In this document: positions 1 through 8,248 of the stretch, piece by piece | How positions within the stretch are numbered: position 1 is the stretch's first letter | How the letters are laid out: every line of letters starts with the position of its first letter | DNA from: Acidobacteriota bacterium | GTDB taxonomy: Bacteria > Acidobacteriota > Blastocatellia > Pyrinomonadales > Pyrinomonadaceae | DNA: 64,000 bases | Reading direction: 5' to 3' | Assembly: GCA_029781855.1 (NCBI GenBank) | Contig: JAKOVX010000103.1 | Span: forward strand, 1 to 64,000 | Translations under genes and position numbers: made by a program | The notes under the pieces: generated by a model | What the model saw: only the letters and a program-made list of their open reading frames with translations | Databases searched by the model: none | Told to the model about the DNA's origin: nothing

Positions 1-272
1 GCCGCTTATGAGATCAGCGACGCCGTTCGACGACGCATTCGAAGCTCAGATTCCGTCTTCGTGTTTCCGGTCGTTCACCACCGGCCACTGACCACTGTCG
101 CACCCACCGTCTCAAATTCCCGAGAGCAAAATTAATATGAGACGATTTTGGGACTCAACTGTTGCGATGAAATGGTTTAACCCGTCTCACTTTGGCGCGA
201 GATTGAGACGATTTGAGACGGCTATTCTGGTTCGGCGCCGTTAGGCGGCAATGGTAGGCGTCGAAGCCTTTC
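1..272. other. Intergenic region with partial ORF end and GAGACG motif cluster
   Basis: The plus strand is open from base 1 to a TAA near 135, which could be the last 44 codons of a gene starting before the window; its sequence is not recognisable and its end runs through a CCACTGACCACTG-type low-complexity stretch, so it may be spurious. Bases 108-220 hold five copies of the 7-mer TGAGACG in both orientations (see regulatory entry). The minus-strand YdcF gene ends at 273. No other gene is seen. Confidence 0.5.
108..220. promoter_or_regulatory. Cluster of five TGAGACG/CGTCTCA motifs
   Basis: CGTCTCA occurs at 108-114 and 183-189 and its complement TGAGACG at 138-144, 204-210 and 214-220. The last two are direct repeats 10 bp apart, one helical turn, and the outermost copies extend to an inverted CCGTCTCAAAT/ATTTGAGACGG pair. 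Such phasing is typical of protein binding sites, but there is no adjacent start codon inside the window to which it would clearly belong. An operator role is inference. Confidence 0.4.
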
Positions 273-902
273 TCAATAAAATGCCCAGTAAACGGGGGAT
301 TTGACGTATTCGAGGCCGACCATCTGCCACCCGCGGATGCTCAGCCACCACCAATTTAGGCTCGGCGTCCGGTCGCCGATCGGAGCATGCTCGATCCCGA
401 TAACTACGCCCTTCTTGGCAACGATCCGGTCAAACGTCCAAAGCGCCCGCCGCGTATGGTACGCCGACGTGACGATCAAAACGGACGAAAGCTCGTGTTT
501 GTCGGCCTCCGCTGCAAGAGCCTTGGCTTCGATGTCGGTCCCGGTGACCACTCCGGGGAGGACGGTGATCGCGTCAGGCGGAACGCCGCCGGCCAGAAGT
601 TCACGCTGTTCCAGCTCAACGAACGGCGGATTGCCCTGTTCGCCCGAGTCCCAGGCCGCCCGCTCGCCGTCGTTCGTGATAAAGACGATTGGGGCAACGC
701 CTTTTCGGTAGAGTTCAGCGGCTTTCGCGGTCCGTTCTTTGTAGGCTGCCGACCCGCTGAGTACAAGGATGGCATCGGCCCGTTCGAGCGGCCGCTCGAC
801 GATAAGACGCCGGGAGAGGAACGGAGCGATCAGGGCCCAAACGGCGATGAGAAGGCCCGCAACCGCAGTAAACATAAGCAAACGTCGCTTATTCAGGCTC
901 AC
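273..902 (-). CDS. YdcF/SanA-like DUF218 membrane-anchored protein
   Basis: A 209-residue protein with one N-terminal membrane helix (about residues 8-29) followed by a DUF218 fold: the hydrophobic strand ADAILVLSG (42-50), a TGTDIEAKAL segment (120-129) and VTSAYHTRRA (145-154), which match conserved blocks of the YdcF/ElyC/SanA family. Members act at the inner membrane in envelope polysaccharide or peptidoglycan-precursor metabolism; the exact reaction is unsettled. Its ATG overlaps the stop of the upstream glycosyltransferase (ATGA, 899-902), so it is the last gene of the amidotransferase-glycosyltransferase operon, which supports a job in the same exopolysaccharide pathway. Confidence 0.8.
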   Translation of the reverse strand: MSLNKRRLLMFTAVAGLLIAVWALIAPFLSRRLIVERPLERADAILVLSGSAAYKERTAKAAELYRKGVAPIVFITNDGERAAWDSGEQGNPPFVELEQRELLAGGVPPDAITVLPGVVTGTDIEAKALAAEADKHELSSVLIVTSAYHTRRALWTFDRIVAKKGVVIGIEHAPIGDRTPSLNWWWLSIRGWQMVGLEYVKSPVYWAFY

Positions 903-2101
903 CTGCCTTGCTCCCTTTGGATCGCGACAAGTTTCCGCAGCTCATCAACTTTTGCGTCCCAGCTCTCGTGGGCGATCGCGTCGCTGACAGCTTTTCGCGG
1001 CTTTGGATCGGCGAGGGCCGACTCGATCTTTGAAATGAAATCGTCGTGGTCCGTTCCGACCAGGCAGTCACTCAAGACCCGGACCTCCGGAATATCGGTC
1101 GAGACTACGGGTAGCCCTGCGGCGAGGTATTCGCGGACCTTCAGCGGATTGGCCGCCAGCGTCAATTCATTGATGGCAAAGGGATTGAGTGCGACGTCGA
1201 ACGCCTTGCAGAAGGCGGGTAGCTCGGCGTACGGCTTGCGGCCAAGGAAATGAACATTCGGCACGCCATCGAGGATCTTGACCTTATGTTCGGCGTCCAC
1301 GCTCGTTTTACCGACGAGAACGACGGAGCCTTGTGAAAAATGCTCAGCGATCTTCCTGATCAGCTCGAAATCGACCCAATCGGCGAGCAGGCCGTGAAAA
1401 CCAATGATCGGTCGCGGCAGATCCGCAACCTCATATGGGATGGGGAGTTCAGGGTCAAGAGCGGTTCTGAAGTGCCGCCAGTCGGTTCCGTGGCGAATGA
1501 CGAAAGTGTTGGGATTAAACTGCTTCTTCGATGCAAAAAGCCGCTCGGCAGAAACCACGACGAGATCCGCACGTCGGAACAGTTCGTCCTCGATCGCCTT
1601 GAGGCCATTCGAAGCTCCGGTGAAAGCCGTGTACTCATCGACGCAATAGTAGATGATCTGACTTTCGCCCAACCGGCCGGCGATCATTCCCGCCGCGGGA
1701 TTGAAGACCATGTTTACGGCGTTTGAAAACCCAAGTTTCCGCATTGCTTTCTTCACTTGGCCGGCGAGAAACCGCTGATTGACGGAAAGGATCGCCTTAT
1801 TGCCGTAAGAGGGGAAAGCGAGTGGATTTAGTACAAAGATATTTGGCTCGACCTCGCGGATCGGTTCCGTAAACGCTCTGAGTTTATTAACGATTCGAGA
1901 CATGTCACGCGAAGATGTGGTCGGCATTCGGTTAGCGATAGCGTTGACCCACAAAATGCGGTTGTCCTTTGCCAGCACACGCATCAGGTGCGTTTTCGAC
2001 AGCGGGTCACCGGTCCAGTCGTGCGAAAAGCACAAGATATCGCGCCCGCGAAGCACGTTGTCGATCGGTCTGGATGGGTTTTGTTTTGGCTGAGGGGTCA
2101 T
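899..2101 (-). CDS. Glycosyltransferase, GT4-like
   Basis: A 400-residue GT-B glycosyltransferase. The N-terminal half carries the acceptor-side Rossmann fold; the C-terminal half shows the donor-binding pattern NPLKVREYLAAGLPVVST (about 318-335), where the KxxEYLAxGxPVV segment is the usual E-x7-E-like nucleotide-sugar motif of GT4 enzymes. RHGTDWRHF (203-211) is the typical linker between the domains. I chose the ATG at 2101, not the more upstream one at 2140, because it forms an ATGA overlap with the stop of the preceding small gene. No signal peptide, so it is presumably a cytoplasmic or membrane-peripheral enzyme adding one sugar to the lipid-linked repeat unit. Substrate cannot be read from sequence. 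Confidence 0.88.
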   Translation of the reverse strand: MTPQPKQNPSRPIDNVLRGRDILCFSHDWTGDPLSKTHLMRVLAKDNRILWVNAIANRMPTTSSRDMSRIVNKLRAFTEPIREVEPNIFVLNPLAFPSYGNKAILSVNQRFLAGQVKKAMRKLGFSNAVNMVFNPAAGMIAGRLGESQIIYYCVDEYTAFTGASNGLKAIEDELFRRADLVVVSAERLFASKKQFNPNTFVIRHGTDWRHFRTALDPELPIPYEVADLPRPIIGFHGLLADWVDFELIRKIAEHFSQGSVVLVGKTSVDAEHKVKILDGVPNVHFLGRKPYAELPAFCKAFDVALNPFAINELTLAANPLKVREYLAAGLPVVSTDIPEVRVLSDCLVGTDHDDFISKIESALADPKPRKAVSDAIAHESWDAKVDELRKLVAIQREQGR

Positions 2102-2391
2102 GCTTCGTCCAGGGTGAATTCGCCGTTGCATCTGCTCCAATATTTATGGAAGATGCCCGCCGTTTCAATGACGTAACCGTAATCGTGAAGCACAGTCAGG
2201 TGAACGAGGGCCGCTAGCCCGATATTTCTCTTACTCAAGATCTGACGAGGAAAATCTTTTGCCCGTATTAACTTTTTCGCCTCGCTCATCAGCGACCGTT
2301 TACGCGAAACCACGGATCTTAGACTTTCGCTAAGATCGCCTGGGACGGCAACCCCGCGACACGTGCGGTAAACACCAGCGATCATTGACAT
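2098..2391 (-). CDS. Small protein of unknown function in polysaccharide operon
   Basis: A 97-residue frame lying between the amidotransferase gene, which it overlaps by 10 bp, and the glycosyltransferase, with which it shares an ATGA overlap. The tight packing argues that it is translated. Internal starts (for example MSEAKK, residue 35) would give a shorter product. The C-terminal half (NIGLAALVHLTVLHDYGYVIETAG) is hydrophobic. The first residues, MSMIAGVY, resemble the MCGIAGVY start of class II amidotransferases but lack the catalytic Cys2, and the resemblance does not continue. I do not recognise a family; it could also be the remnant C-terminus of a glycosyltransferase. Confidence 0.5.
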   Translation of the reverse strand: MSMIAGVYRTCRGVAVPGDLSESLRSVVSRKRSLMSEAKKLIRAKDFPRQILSKRNIGLAALVHLTVLHDYGYVIETAGIFHKYWSRCNGEFTLDEA

Positions 2392-4295
2392 AATTTGGTC
2401 TCCGTATCACCGTCAATAAAACGCCGATGCCAAATCTCGAAAATAACAAGAGCCCAGATGCGTTCGTCGTGATTCTCGCCGGCACCATGCCGTGCGACGA
2501 GCGAACGCAAATAGTCGCGGTCGAAAATCCCACGATCAAGCACCCGTTTCCCGAGCACATATTCATCGACGATGTGCTTGAATGGCCCACGAAACCAATT
2601 GCCGATCGGCACCGGAAATCCCATTTTCGGCCGGTCAAGTATTTCAGGAGGCAGGATCCCTTTCATTGCCTCGCGGAGTATCCACTTTGTGGTGCTGCCG
2701 CGAAGCTTCATCTCACGCGGCATTCGTGCGGAGAACTCAACCAATTTGTGGTCAAGGAACGGGACACGGCTCTCGATCGAGGCTGCCATCGACATTTGGT
2801 CCTGTTTCATCAGCAACTCATGGAGGTAAGTCTTTTTGTCGGCGTACAGAAGCTTGTCGAGCAGGTCAATGGCATCAGATCCTCGTATCAATTCATTCTG
2901 TCGCTCGTACGGGTTGAGCTCAGTGATCTTCGCCTTTGTCTCATTCGAAAATAGCCCTCGCTGCATGTCGCGCGAAAATACCGCGAAATTGTCGAGGAAG
3001 AGGCTCTCGACATTCGATTCGCGAGATAGAAATGTTCGGCTGAGCTTCCGTGTGAAAGCTGTAGGGAGCGTAGCCACGCCGCCTCGGACCGCATCTCGCA
3101 AAAATCCTGGGGTCACATCCTCATATCGTTTGCCGAGTTCAAGGAGCTTTATTGACTTCGCGTAACGGCCGTAACCTGCAAGAGTTTCGTCGGCACCTTC
3201 ACCTGTGAGCACGACCTTTACATGCTCCCGTGCTAGTTTCGAGACAAAATACAACGGCACTGATGCAATGAATCCGATAGGTTCATCCTCATGCCAGACA
3301 AGGTTCGGCAATTCGGCAAAAAACTGTTCCGGTGTGATCGTTATTTCGTTATGATCAGTTCCGAATCTTTTGGCAACGAGGCGAGCATATTCGAACTCGT
3401 TCGCCTCACGCTCCCGGAATCCGACCGAAAACGTCTTGATCGGATCGTCAACCATCGTGGACATGACGCCGGCGATCGCACTCGAGTCGATGCCGCCCGA
3501 AAGAAACATTCCCAGCGGAACGTCAGCCATCAGACGAATTTTGACAGATTCCCGAAAAAGCTCGAGCCATTCGTCAATGTACTCTATATCGGTGCCGCCC
3601 TGATCTTTCGGCTCAAAGCTAACGTCCCAGTACTCTCGGACGTCGAGTTCTCCATCTTTCCAGACCATCGTGTGGCCGGGAAGAAGTCGTTTGACGCCTA
3701 CATAAAGCGTTTCGTCTCCGGAGGTTCCGTGGTTTGCAAACTGATCCGGCAAAGCGTCAAAATTGATTTCGGCCTTGGTCGCACCGGCCTCAAGCAAGGC
3801 TTTTATTTCGGACGCGAAATAGAGGCTGCCATCGTCGGTGTGAACGTAGTAAAGCGGCTTGACGCCCAGTCGATCCCGGGCAATGAAAAGTTCCCGTTTC
3901 CTGGCGTCCCATATCGCAAAGGCAAACATTCCACGGAGGTGGTCGACACAGTCTCGGCCGTGTTCTTCGTACAGGTGCAGAATGGTTTCGGTGTCACTTC
4001 GGTTATTGAATTTGTGGCCAAGCTGCGACAATTCCTCGCGCTTTTCGCCGTGATTGTAGATCTCGCCGTTGTAAACGATCGTGCAAGACCGATCTCCATT
4101 GAACATCGGCTGCGATCCGTGGGCGACATCGACAATGCTCAAACGGCGATGGCCGAGGCCGACATTCTTGTCAACGAAAATGCCGCCGTCGTCAGGTCCG
4201 CGATGGTGGAGAATGTCCCGCATGCGCGTGAGTACGTCCGACGAGACTTCTCGGCGTGAGTGAGGTGAAAATGCTATGCCATTTATCCCACACAT
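2382..4295 (-). CDS. asnB: Asparagine synthase (glutamine-hydrolysing)-type amidotransferase
   Basis: A 637-residue class II amidotransferase. The start at 4295 is fixed by the MCGI N-terminus, since Cys2 must be the N-terminal nucleophile after Met removal; a longer open frame to 4460 is ignored. Glutaminase-domain motifs RLSIVD (51-56) and NGEIYN (76-81) precede the synthetase domain with the ATP-pyrophosphatase P-loop SGGIDSS (266-272). The family makes asparagine, but homologues inside exopolysaccharide loci are thought to amidate sugar acids or other precursors; the location here suggests that role. First gene of a tightly overlapping minus-strand operon (asnB, small protein, glycosyltransferase, YdcF) and divergent from the beta-helix gene across about 165 bp. 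Confidence 0.9.
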   Translation of the reverse strand: MCGINGIAFSPHSRREVSSDVLTRMRDILHHRGPDDGGIFVDKNVGLGHRRLSIVDVAHGSQPMFNGDRSCTIVYNGEIYNHGEKREELSQLGHKFNNRSDTETILHLYEEHGRDCVDHLRGMFAFAIWDARKRELFIARDRLGVKPLYYVHTDDGSLYFASEIKALLEAGATKAEINFDALPDQFANHGTSGDETLYVGVKRLLPGHTMVWKDGELDVREYWDVSFEPKDQGGTDIEYIDEWLELFRESVKIRLMADVPLGMFLSGGIDSSAIAGVMSTMVDDPIKTFSVGFREREANEFEYARLVAKRFGTDHNEITITPEQFFAELPNLVWHEDEPIGFIASVPLYFVSKLAREHVKVVLTGEGADETLAGYGRYAKSIKLLELGKRYEDVTPGFLRDAVRGGVATLPTAFTRKLSRTFLSRESNVESLFLDNFAVFSRDMQRGLFSNETKAKITELNPYERQNELIRGSDAIDLLDKLLYADKKTYLHELLMKQDQMSMAASIESRVPFLDHKLVEFSARMPREMKLRGSTTKWILREAMKGILPPEILDRPKMGFPVPIGNWFRGPFKHIVDEYVLGKRVLDRGIFDRDYLRSLVARHGAGENHDERIWALVIFEIWHRRFIDGDTETKLCQ

Positions 4296-4461
4296 GAATA
4301 TTGTTAAAAGTATGAAACGGGACACATTTGCAGTTTTTTTGTGATCCGAACGCCGTGAGGTAGATAAATGTCCAAAATACTCTCGGATCGTCGGTCTCGT
4401 CTGGATTTCTGAAGGCTTTCGTCGTTTTATGACGGTAATAATCGTGCAGCAAGGATTCAAA
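4296..4461. promoter_or_regulatory. Divergent intergenic region, asnB / beta-helix gene
   Basis: About 165 bp between two divergent starts (4295 minus, 4462 plus), so it should hold promoters in both directions. It is AT-rich around 4300-4340. No convincing -35/-10 pair could be chosen. The sequence AAGGA at 4451-4455 sits 6 nt before the ATG at 4462 and decides that start. Confidence 0.45.
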
Positions 4462-6048
4462 ATGGTCGAGAGTACAGTAAGGGCGAAGAGTGGGAAGAAG
4501 ACTCGGTTCTGGAGGCCGAGTCCGGCGGCCCAACTGACTATCTTCGTATTGCTGATATCCGCACTCGCCGCAGGTACAGTAGGTTTTGACGCCTATTCCG
4601 GCCGAATCGGTCTTTTGGGCCCGTCAATCGACATCGTTTCTACCAAAACTGGTCGAATAATAAGGGTTCCGGCGGGCGGAAACATTCAGGCCGCGATTGA
4701 TCAGGCAACAAGCGGCGACATCGTCGAGCTCCAGGCCGGTGCGACATACTTTGGCGAAATACGGTTGACGACCAAGCCGCTAACTGATTTCGTTACCATC
4801 CGTTCGTCCGCTGCCGATAGATTTCCTGAGGAAGAACGCGTCGGTCCTGCCGCCGCTGTATTAATGCCGAAGATATTGGCTCGCGGCGCGGGCAAATCTG
4901 CGATTACCGCGGAAAACGGTGCTCATCACTATCGATTTGTCGGCATTGAGTTTACCGCCACCGGAGATGATTACGTTTACAATCTTATTCTTTTCGGTAA
5001 CGGTGAGACGGGAGACAAAGTACCGCACGACATTGAGATCGACCGCTGTTACCTTCATCCGGGTAAGAAAGGGGTCGTGCGTCGCGGCATCGCTCTCAAT
5101 AGCTCAATTACAACGATCAAGAACAGTTATCTCGAAGGATTCGGCTTTCCGGGTGAAGAAACCCAAGGCATTTGCGGATGGACCGGCACGCGAAACGTTC
5201 GCATTATCAATAATTACATCGAGGGCGGTGCGGAAAACATTATGTTCGGCGGTTCTGACCCAGGATCTGCCGATCAAATACCCTCAGACATCGAGGTGAA
5301 CGGGAATCACCTCAACAAGCCCCGGTCCTGGGTCGGAGCTGCCTCCATGAAAACGCTTTTCGAACTCAAGAACGCAAAACGCGTCCAGTTGATCGGCAAT
5401 CTCATGACGAATAATTGGGTCGGTTCGGCATTGAGGATAACCGTTCGGAATCAAGAAGGTAACGCCCCGTTTTCGACCGTCGAGGACGTCACGATCCGCG
5501 ACAACGTAATTCAAAATGCCGGTGACGGGATAAATATTCTTGGAAAGGACGACTCGCATCCGAGCCAGACCCTAAAGAATTTGGCGATCGAAAACAACCT
5601 CTTTCTCAACATCGCAGACGGCAACGGCTTTGATGGCTCTGGATATCTGGTACAGATCGCCGATGGGGTCGGTATAGCTTTTATCAACAACACCGCGTTC
5701 AACAAGGGTAATATTGTCTCCTTTTACGGTACGATGCCGCAGAATTTCATATTCCGCGACAACATCGTCGGTCACGGCAACTACGGCATCCACGGACTTT
5801 CCGATCTTAAATCGCCTACAGCAACGGCGATCTTTCAGAACAATATTTTCATAAATCTAAATAGCGTGTCGTCAGAAGATTACGCGTTTCCACCAGGAAA
5901 TAGCATCGTCTCGACGATCTCGGATGTTGGATTTGAAAACCCCGCGAACGGCGATTACAGGCTCGCTCCCAGGAGCAAGTTTCACGGCAAGGGTCACGGA
6001 AACAAGGATCCTGGCAGCAACCAACAATCGACCCTGAGAGCTTTTTAG
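4462..6048 (+). CDS. Right-handed parallel beta-helix protein (polysaccharide lyase/epimerase-like)
   Basis: A 528-residue exported protein. An N-terminal basic stretch and a membrane helix (roughly 23-43) act as anchor or signal. From about residue 65 the chain has a pectate-lyase-like beginning (IRVPAGGNIQAAIDQATSGDIVELQAGATY) and then repeating short strands with Asn ladders (VRIINNYIEGG, VTIRDNVIQNAGDG, LAIENNLFLN, FIFRDNIVGHGNYG), the hallmark of parallel beta-helix proteins. Such proteins in exopolysaccharide loci cleave or epimerise uronic-acid polymers in the periplasm. The start at 4462 is chosen for its AAGGA at 6 nt spacing. Its stop abuts the stop of the convergent glycosyltransferase with no base between. 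It is the only plus-strand gene in the locus. Confidence 0.82.
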   Translation: MVESTVRAKSGKKTRFWRPSPAAQLTIFVLLISALAAGTVGFDAYSGRIGLLGPSIDIVSTKTGRIIRVPAGGNIQAAIDQATSGDIVELQAGATYFGEIRLTTKPLTDFVTIRSSAADRFPEEERVGPAAAVLMPKILARGAGKSAITAENGAHHYRFVGIEFTATGDDYVYNLILFGNGETGDKVPHDIEIDRCYLHPGKKGVVRRGIALNSSITTIKNSYLEGFGFPGEETQGICGWTGTRNVRIINNYIEGGAENIMFGGSDPGSADQIPSDIEVNGNHLNKPRSWVGAASMKTLFELKNAKRVQLIGNLMTNNWVGSALRITVRNQEGNAPFSTVEDVTIRDNVIQNAGDGINILGKDDSHPSQTLKNLAIENNLFLNIADGNGFDGSGYLVQIADGVGIAFINNTAFNKGNIVSFYGTMPQNFIFRDNIVGHGNYGIHGLSDLKSPTATAIFQNNIFINLNSVSSEDYAFPPGNSIVSTISDVGFENPANGDYRLAPRSKFHGKGHGNKDPGSNQQSTLRAF

Positions 6049-7086
6049 TCAAAGGACTTCACCGTAAAGGGTCATAATCTCAGCAATGTTCGAATTCGAT
6101 CCGGATTCGTGAACTCGGCCCTGGGGCTCGCTCCCGCACGCCGCTCTCACCGCTGATGTGAACTCATCGATATTTCCGATTTCGAATAGACTAACCGCTC
6201 TCGGACGCATCCCGTTATCTGTGGCAACTACCGGCGTGCCTAAAAATAATGCCTCGCGGATCGATATTGAGTCTCCGTCAAAAAGGGTGGTTCGAACGAA
6301 TACATCCGCGTCGCGGATCAGATGTAATGTTGTCGCATGCTCGACATTTCCTGCGACGCAAATCCGTTCCGCATAGCCACTCGCGATGACTGCCTTTTCG
6401 ACCTCGGATCGCATGGAACCATCGCCGACTAACATCAGTCCGGCATTCGGAAACTGGGCCAGAATTTTCTTCATCGAGTCGATCTGGAATAGGGGGTCGT
6501 AATCCGGTTCCAACCCTCCAACGGACAGCAACACAGGCGAATGTTCAATGTAAAATCGACTGTATTGCTCCGGTATCGTTGCGTCTTCGTCCGGTTCGCC
6601 TAGTACGTAGGGCATGATCATTCGCACATTTTGCGGAGCCACACCGTAACGATGAAATACCGATTCGATCGCTTCGTTTGAGACGATAATCCTGTCATAT
6701 CGCTTAAAAATATGGCTCCGAAAACTCCGCGGCTTTGCCTGGACGGCGGCCTTGGAGAGTGGGAATGCTCCCGAATGAATACTAAGTATTTTCTTTCCGT
6801 TTCCAGCAGCCGTGCACGCGAGCACTAGTGCCATTACCCGGGACGTGACGTCGCCGCCGACATGTAGGTGCAGAATGTCACAATTTATTGACCGGAGTAG
6901 CCGAAGAAATTCTAGTAATTTCTTTGGACGAAACACGGCATCATCCGCCGCTACAGCACTGCCGCGCGTAGTCGCAATAATGCTGCATGTGTGTCCTTCC
7001 GCTACGAGTTTGTCACGGATCGCCAGCATATTCCGACTGACGCCGCCCTCGGGCGGCGGATATGGGCCTAACTGCAGAACATGCAT
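6049..7086 (-). CDS. Glycosyltransferase family 4
   Basis: A 345-residue GT-B enzyme. The N-terminus LGPYPPPEGGVSRNMLAIRDKL (from residue 6) carries the PPxGG-xS loop that binds the acceptor side in GT4 enzymes; VLLSVGGLEPDYDP marks the start of the donor domain; VFVRTTLFDGDSISIREALFLGTPVVAT near the C-terminus is the D-x-S-x-REAL-x-G-PVV donor-binding motif. Cytosolic, no membrane segments. It lies 5 bp behind another GT4 gene, so the two are co-transcribed and probably add successive sugars to the same repeat unit. Donor and acceptor cannot be told. Confidence 0.9.
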   Translation of the reverse strand: MHVLQLGPYPPPEGGVSRNMLAIRDKLVAEGHTCSIIATTRGSAVAADDAVFRPKKLLEFLRLLRSINCDILHLHVGGDVTSRVMALVLACTAAGNGKKILSIHSGAFPLSKAAVQAKPRSFRSHIFKRYDRIIVSNEAIESVFHRYGVAPQNVRMIMPYVLGEPDEDATIPEQYSRFYIEHSPVLLSVGGLEPDYDPLFQIDSMKKILAQFPNAGLMLVGDGSMRSEVEKAVIASGYAERICVAGNVEHATTLHLIRDADVFVRTTLFDGDSISIREALFLGTPVVATDNGMRPRAVSLFEIGNIDEFTSAVRAACGSEPQGRVHESGSNSNIAEIMTLYGEVL

Positions 7087-7091
7087 AAGTA

Positions 7092-8231
7092 CTAATTTAC
7101 GATCTCGTCGATCAGTTCCTTGTATATCCGGGTGGTACTGATCAAATTTGCCTCGGTTGAAAATTTCGCTCCAACTATTTCACGGCTTTTTTCGCCGACT
7201 CGTCGTGCCATTTCCGCGTCGTCTAGTAGTTCGATCAAGCGAGCGGCAATAGCTGAGTCGTCGTCGGATGCGACTAGATAACCCGATTCGCCGTCGACTA
7301 TTGCTTCAGCTGCTCCGCCGACATTAGTTGCAACGACCGGTTTTCCCGCGGCCATATATTCGAGTATGGAATTGGAAAAGCCCTCGGCCACGGATGTCAG
7401 GACACAAGCATATGATGCCGACAGGAGCGATGGCACGTCCACGCATCTTCCGATGAAATGTACCCGGTCGTCCAGGCCGAGCATTGAAGCGAGCAATCTC
7501 AGTTCAGCTTCCAATTCACCTTCTCCGGCGATCACGAAATGGGCGTCCGGCACCACCTCTGCCACATATTTTGAGGCTCTCAGAAACATTGGAATGTTCT
7601 TGACCGGGTGCCTGAGGTTTGCGACAAGCGTCACGAATCGGGCATTTTCGGGTAACCCAATTTTGGTCACGTCACCAGTCTCAACAGAAAATCGCGACAG
7701 GTCGAGGCCATTGTAGATCACTCGTATCTTTTTCTCCGAGATCGCTCGCTCGACTAGATGGTTCTTGACCGCAGCAGAGTTCGCGATTATCGAATTCGCC
7801 GTTTGAAAGGCTAGCCGCTCGACCATGTCCTGAAGAGTCGTGCGCATACCGTCCGTTTCGCGTTTTGAAGCGATGCAGGCTCTAACACCGGCGAGTCTTG
7901 CGGCACCCATCCCGAAAATATTCGAGTAAAAGTCGTGCGTGTGGACCAGGTCGATGCGGTTGTCGCGGATGTATTTGGCACATCGCGATAGTTGCCGGAA
8001 GAAATTGTAATTCAAAAACGAAGTCAGCTTAAATTCTGGAATTTCCGGCAGCCCCAAGTTTTCGACCTCATTGAGAAGCACGCCCTCCTTGTTCAAAGTG
8101 GCCACGAAAATCTCGAACTGGTCGTCCGCAACGAGAGCTTTAACGAGCGAAACAGCTTGTCTTTCTGTGCCGCCTTGGTTAAAGCTGCTTATCAAATGGA
8201 GTATTCGTGGTTTCAAAACAGGTACTGACAT
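7092..8231 (-). CDS. Glycosyltransferase family 4
   Basis: A 379-residue GT4 enzyme. N-terminal ILHLISSFNQGGTERQAVSLVKAL is the classic G-G-x-E acceptor loop. IRVIYNGLDLSRF marks the hinge, and VLTSVAEGFSNSILEYMAAGKPVVATNVGGAAEAI is the complete E-x7-E donor-binding block. No signal peptide. It sits between the heparinase-family gene (17 bp upstream) and the next GT4 gene (5 bp downstream), all minus strand, so it belongs to the same polysaccharide-assembly transcript. Confidence 0.92.
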   Translation of the reverse strand: MSVPVLKPRILHLISSFNQGGTERQAVSLVKALVADDQFEIFVATLNKEGVLLNEVENLGLPEIPEFKLTSFLNYNFFRQLSRCAKYIRDNRIDLVHTHDFYSNIFGMGAARLAGVRACIASKRETDGMRTTLQDMVERLAFQTANSIIANSAAVKNHLVERAISEKKIRVIYNGLDLSRFSVETGDVTKIGLPENARFVTLVANLRHPVKNIPMFLRASKYVAEVVPDAHFVIAGEGELEAELRLLASMLGLDDRVHFIGRCVDVPSLLSASYACVLTSVAEGFSNSILEYMAAGKPVVATNVGGAAEAIVDGESGYLVASDDDSAIAARLIELLDDAEMARRVGEKSREIVGAKFSTEANLISTTRIYKELIDEIVN

Positions 8232-8248
8232 CCTCGATAGGATTCACC

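Noticed and set aside
1-135. Plus-strand partial coding frame at window start
   Set aside because: Forty-four codons without a recognisable domain, ending in low-complexity CCACTGACCACTG sequence; not enough for a CDS entry.
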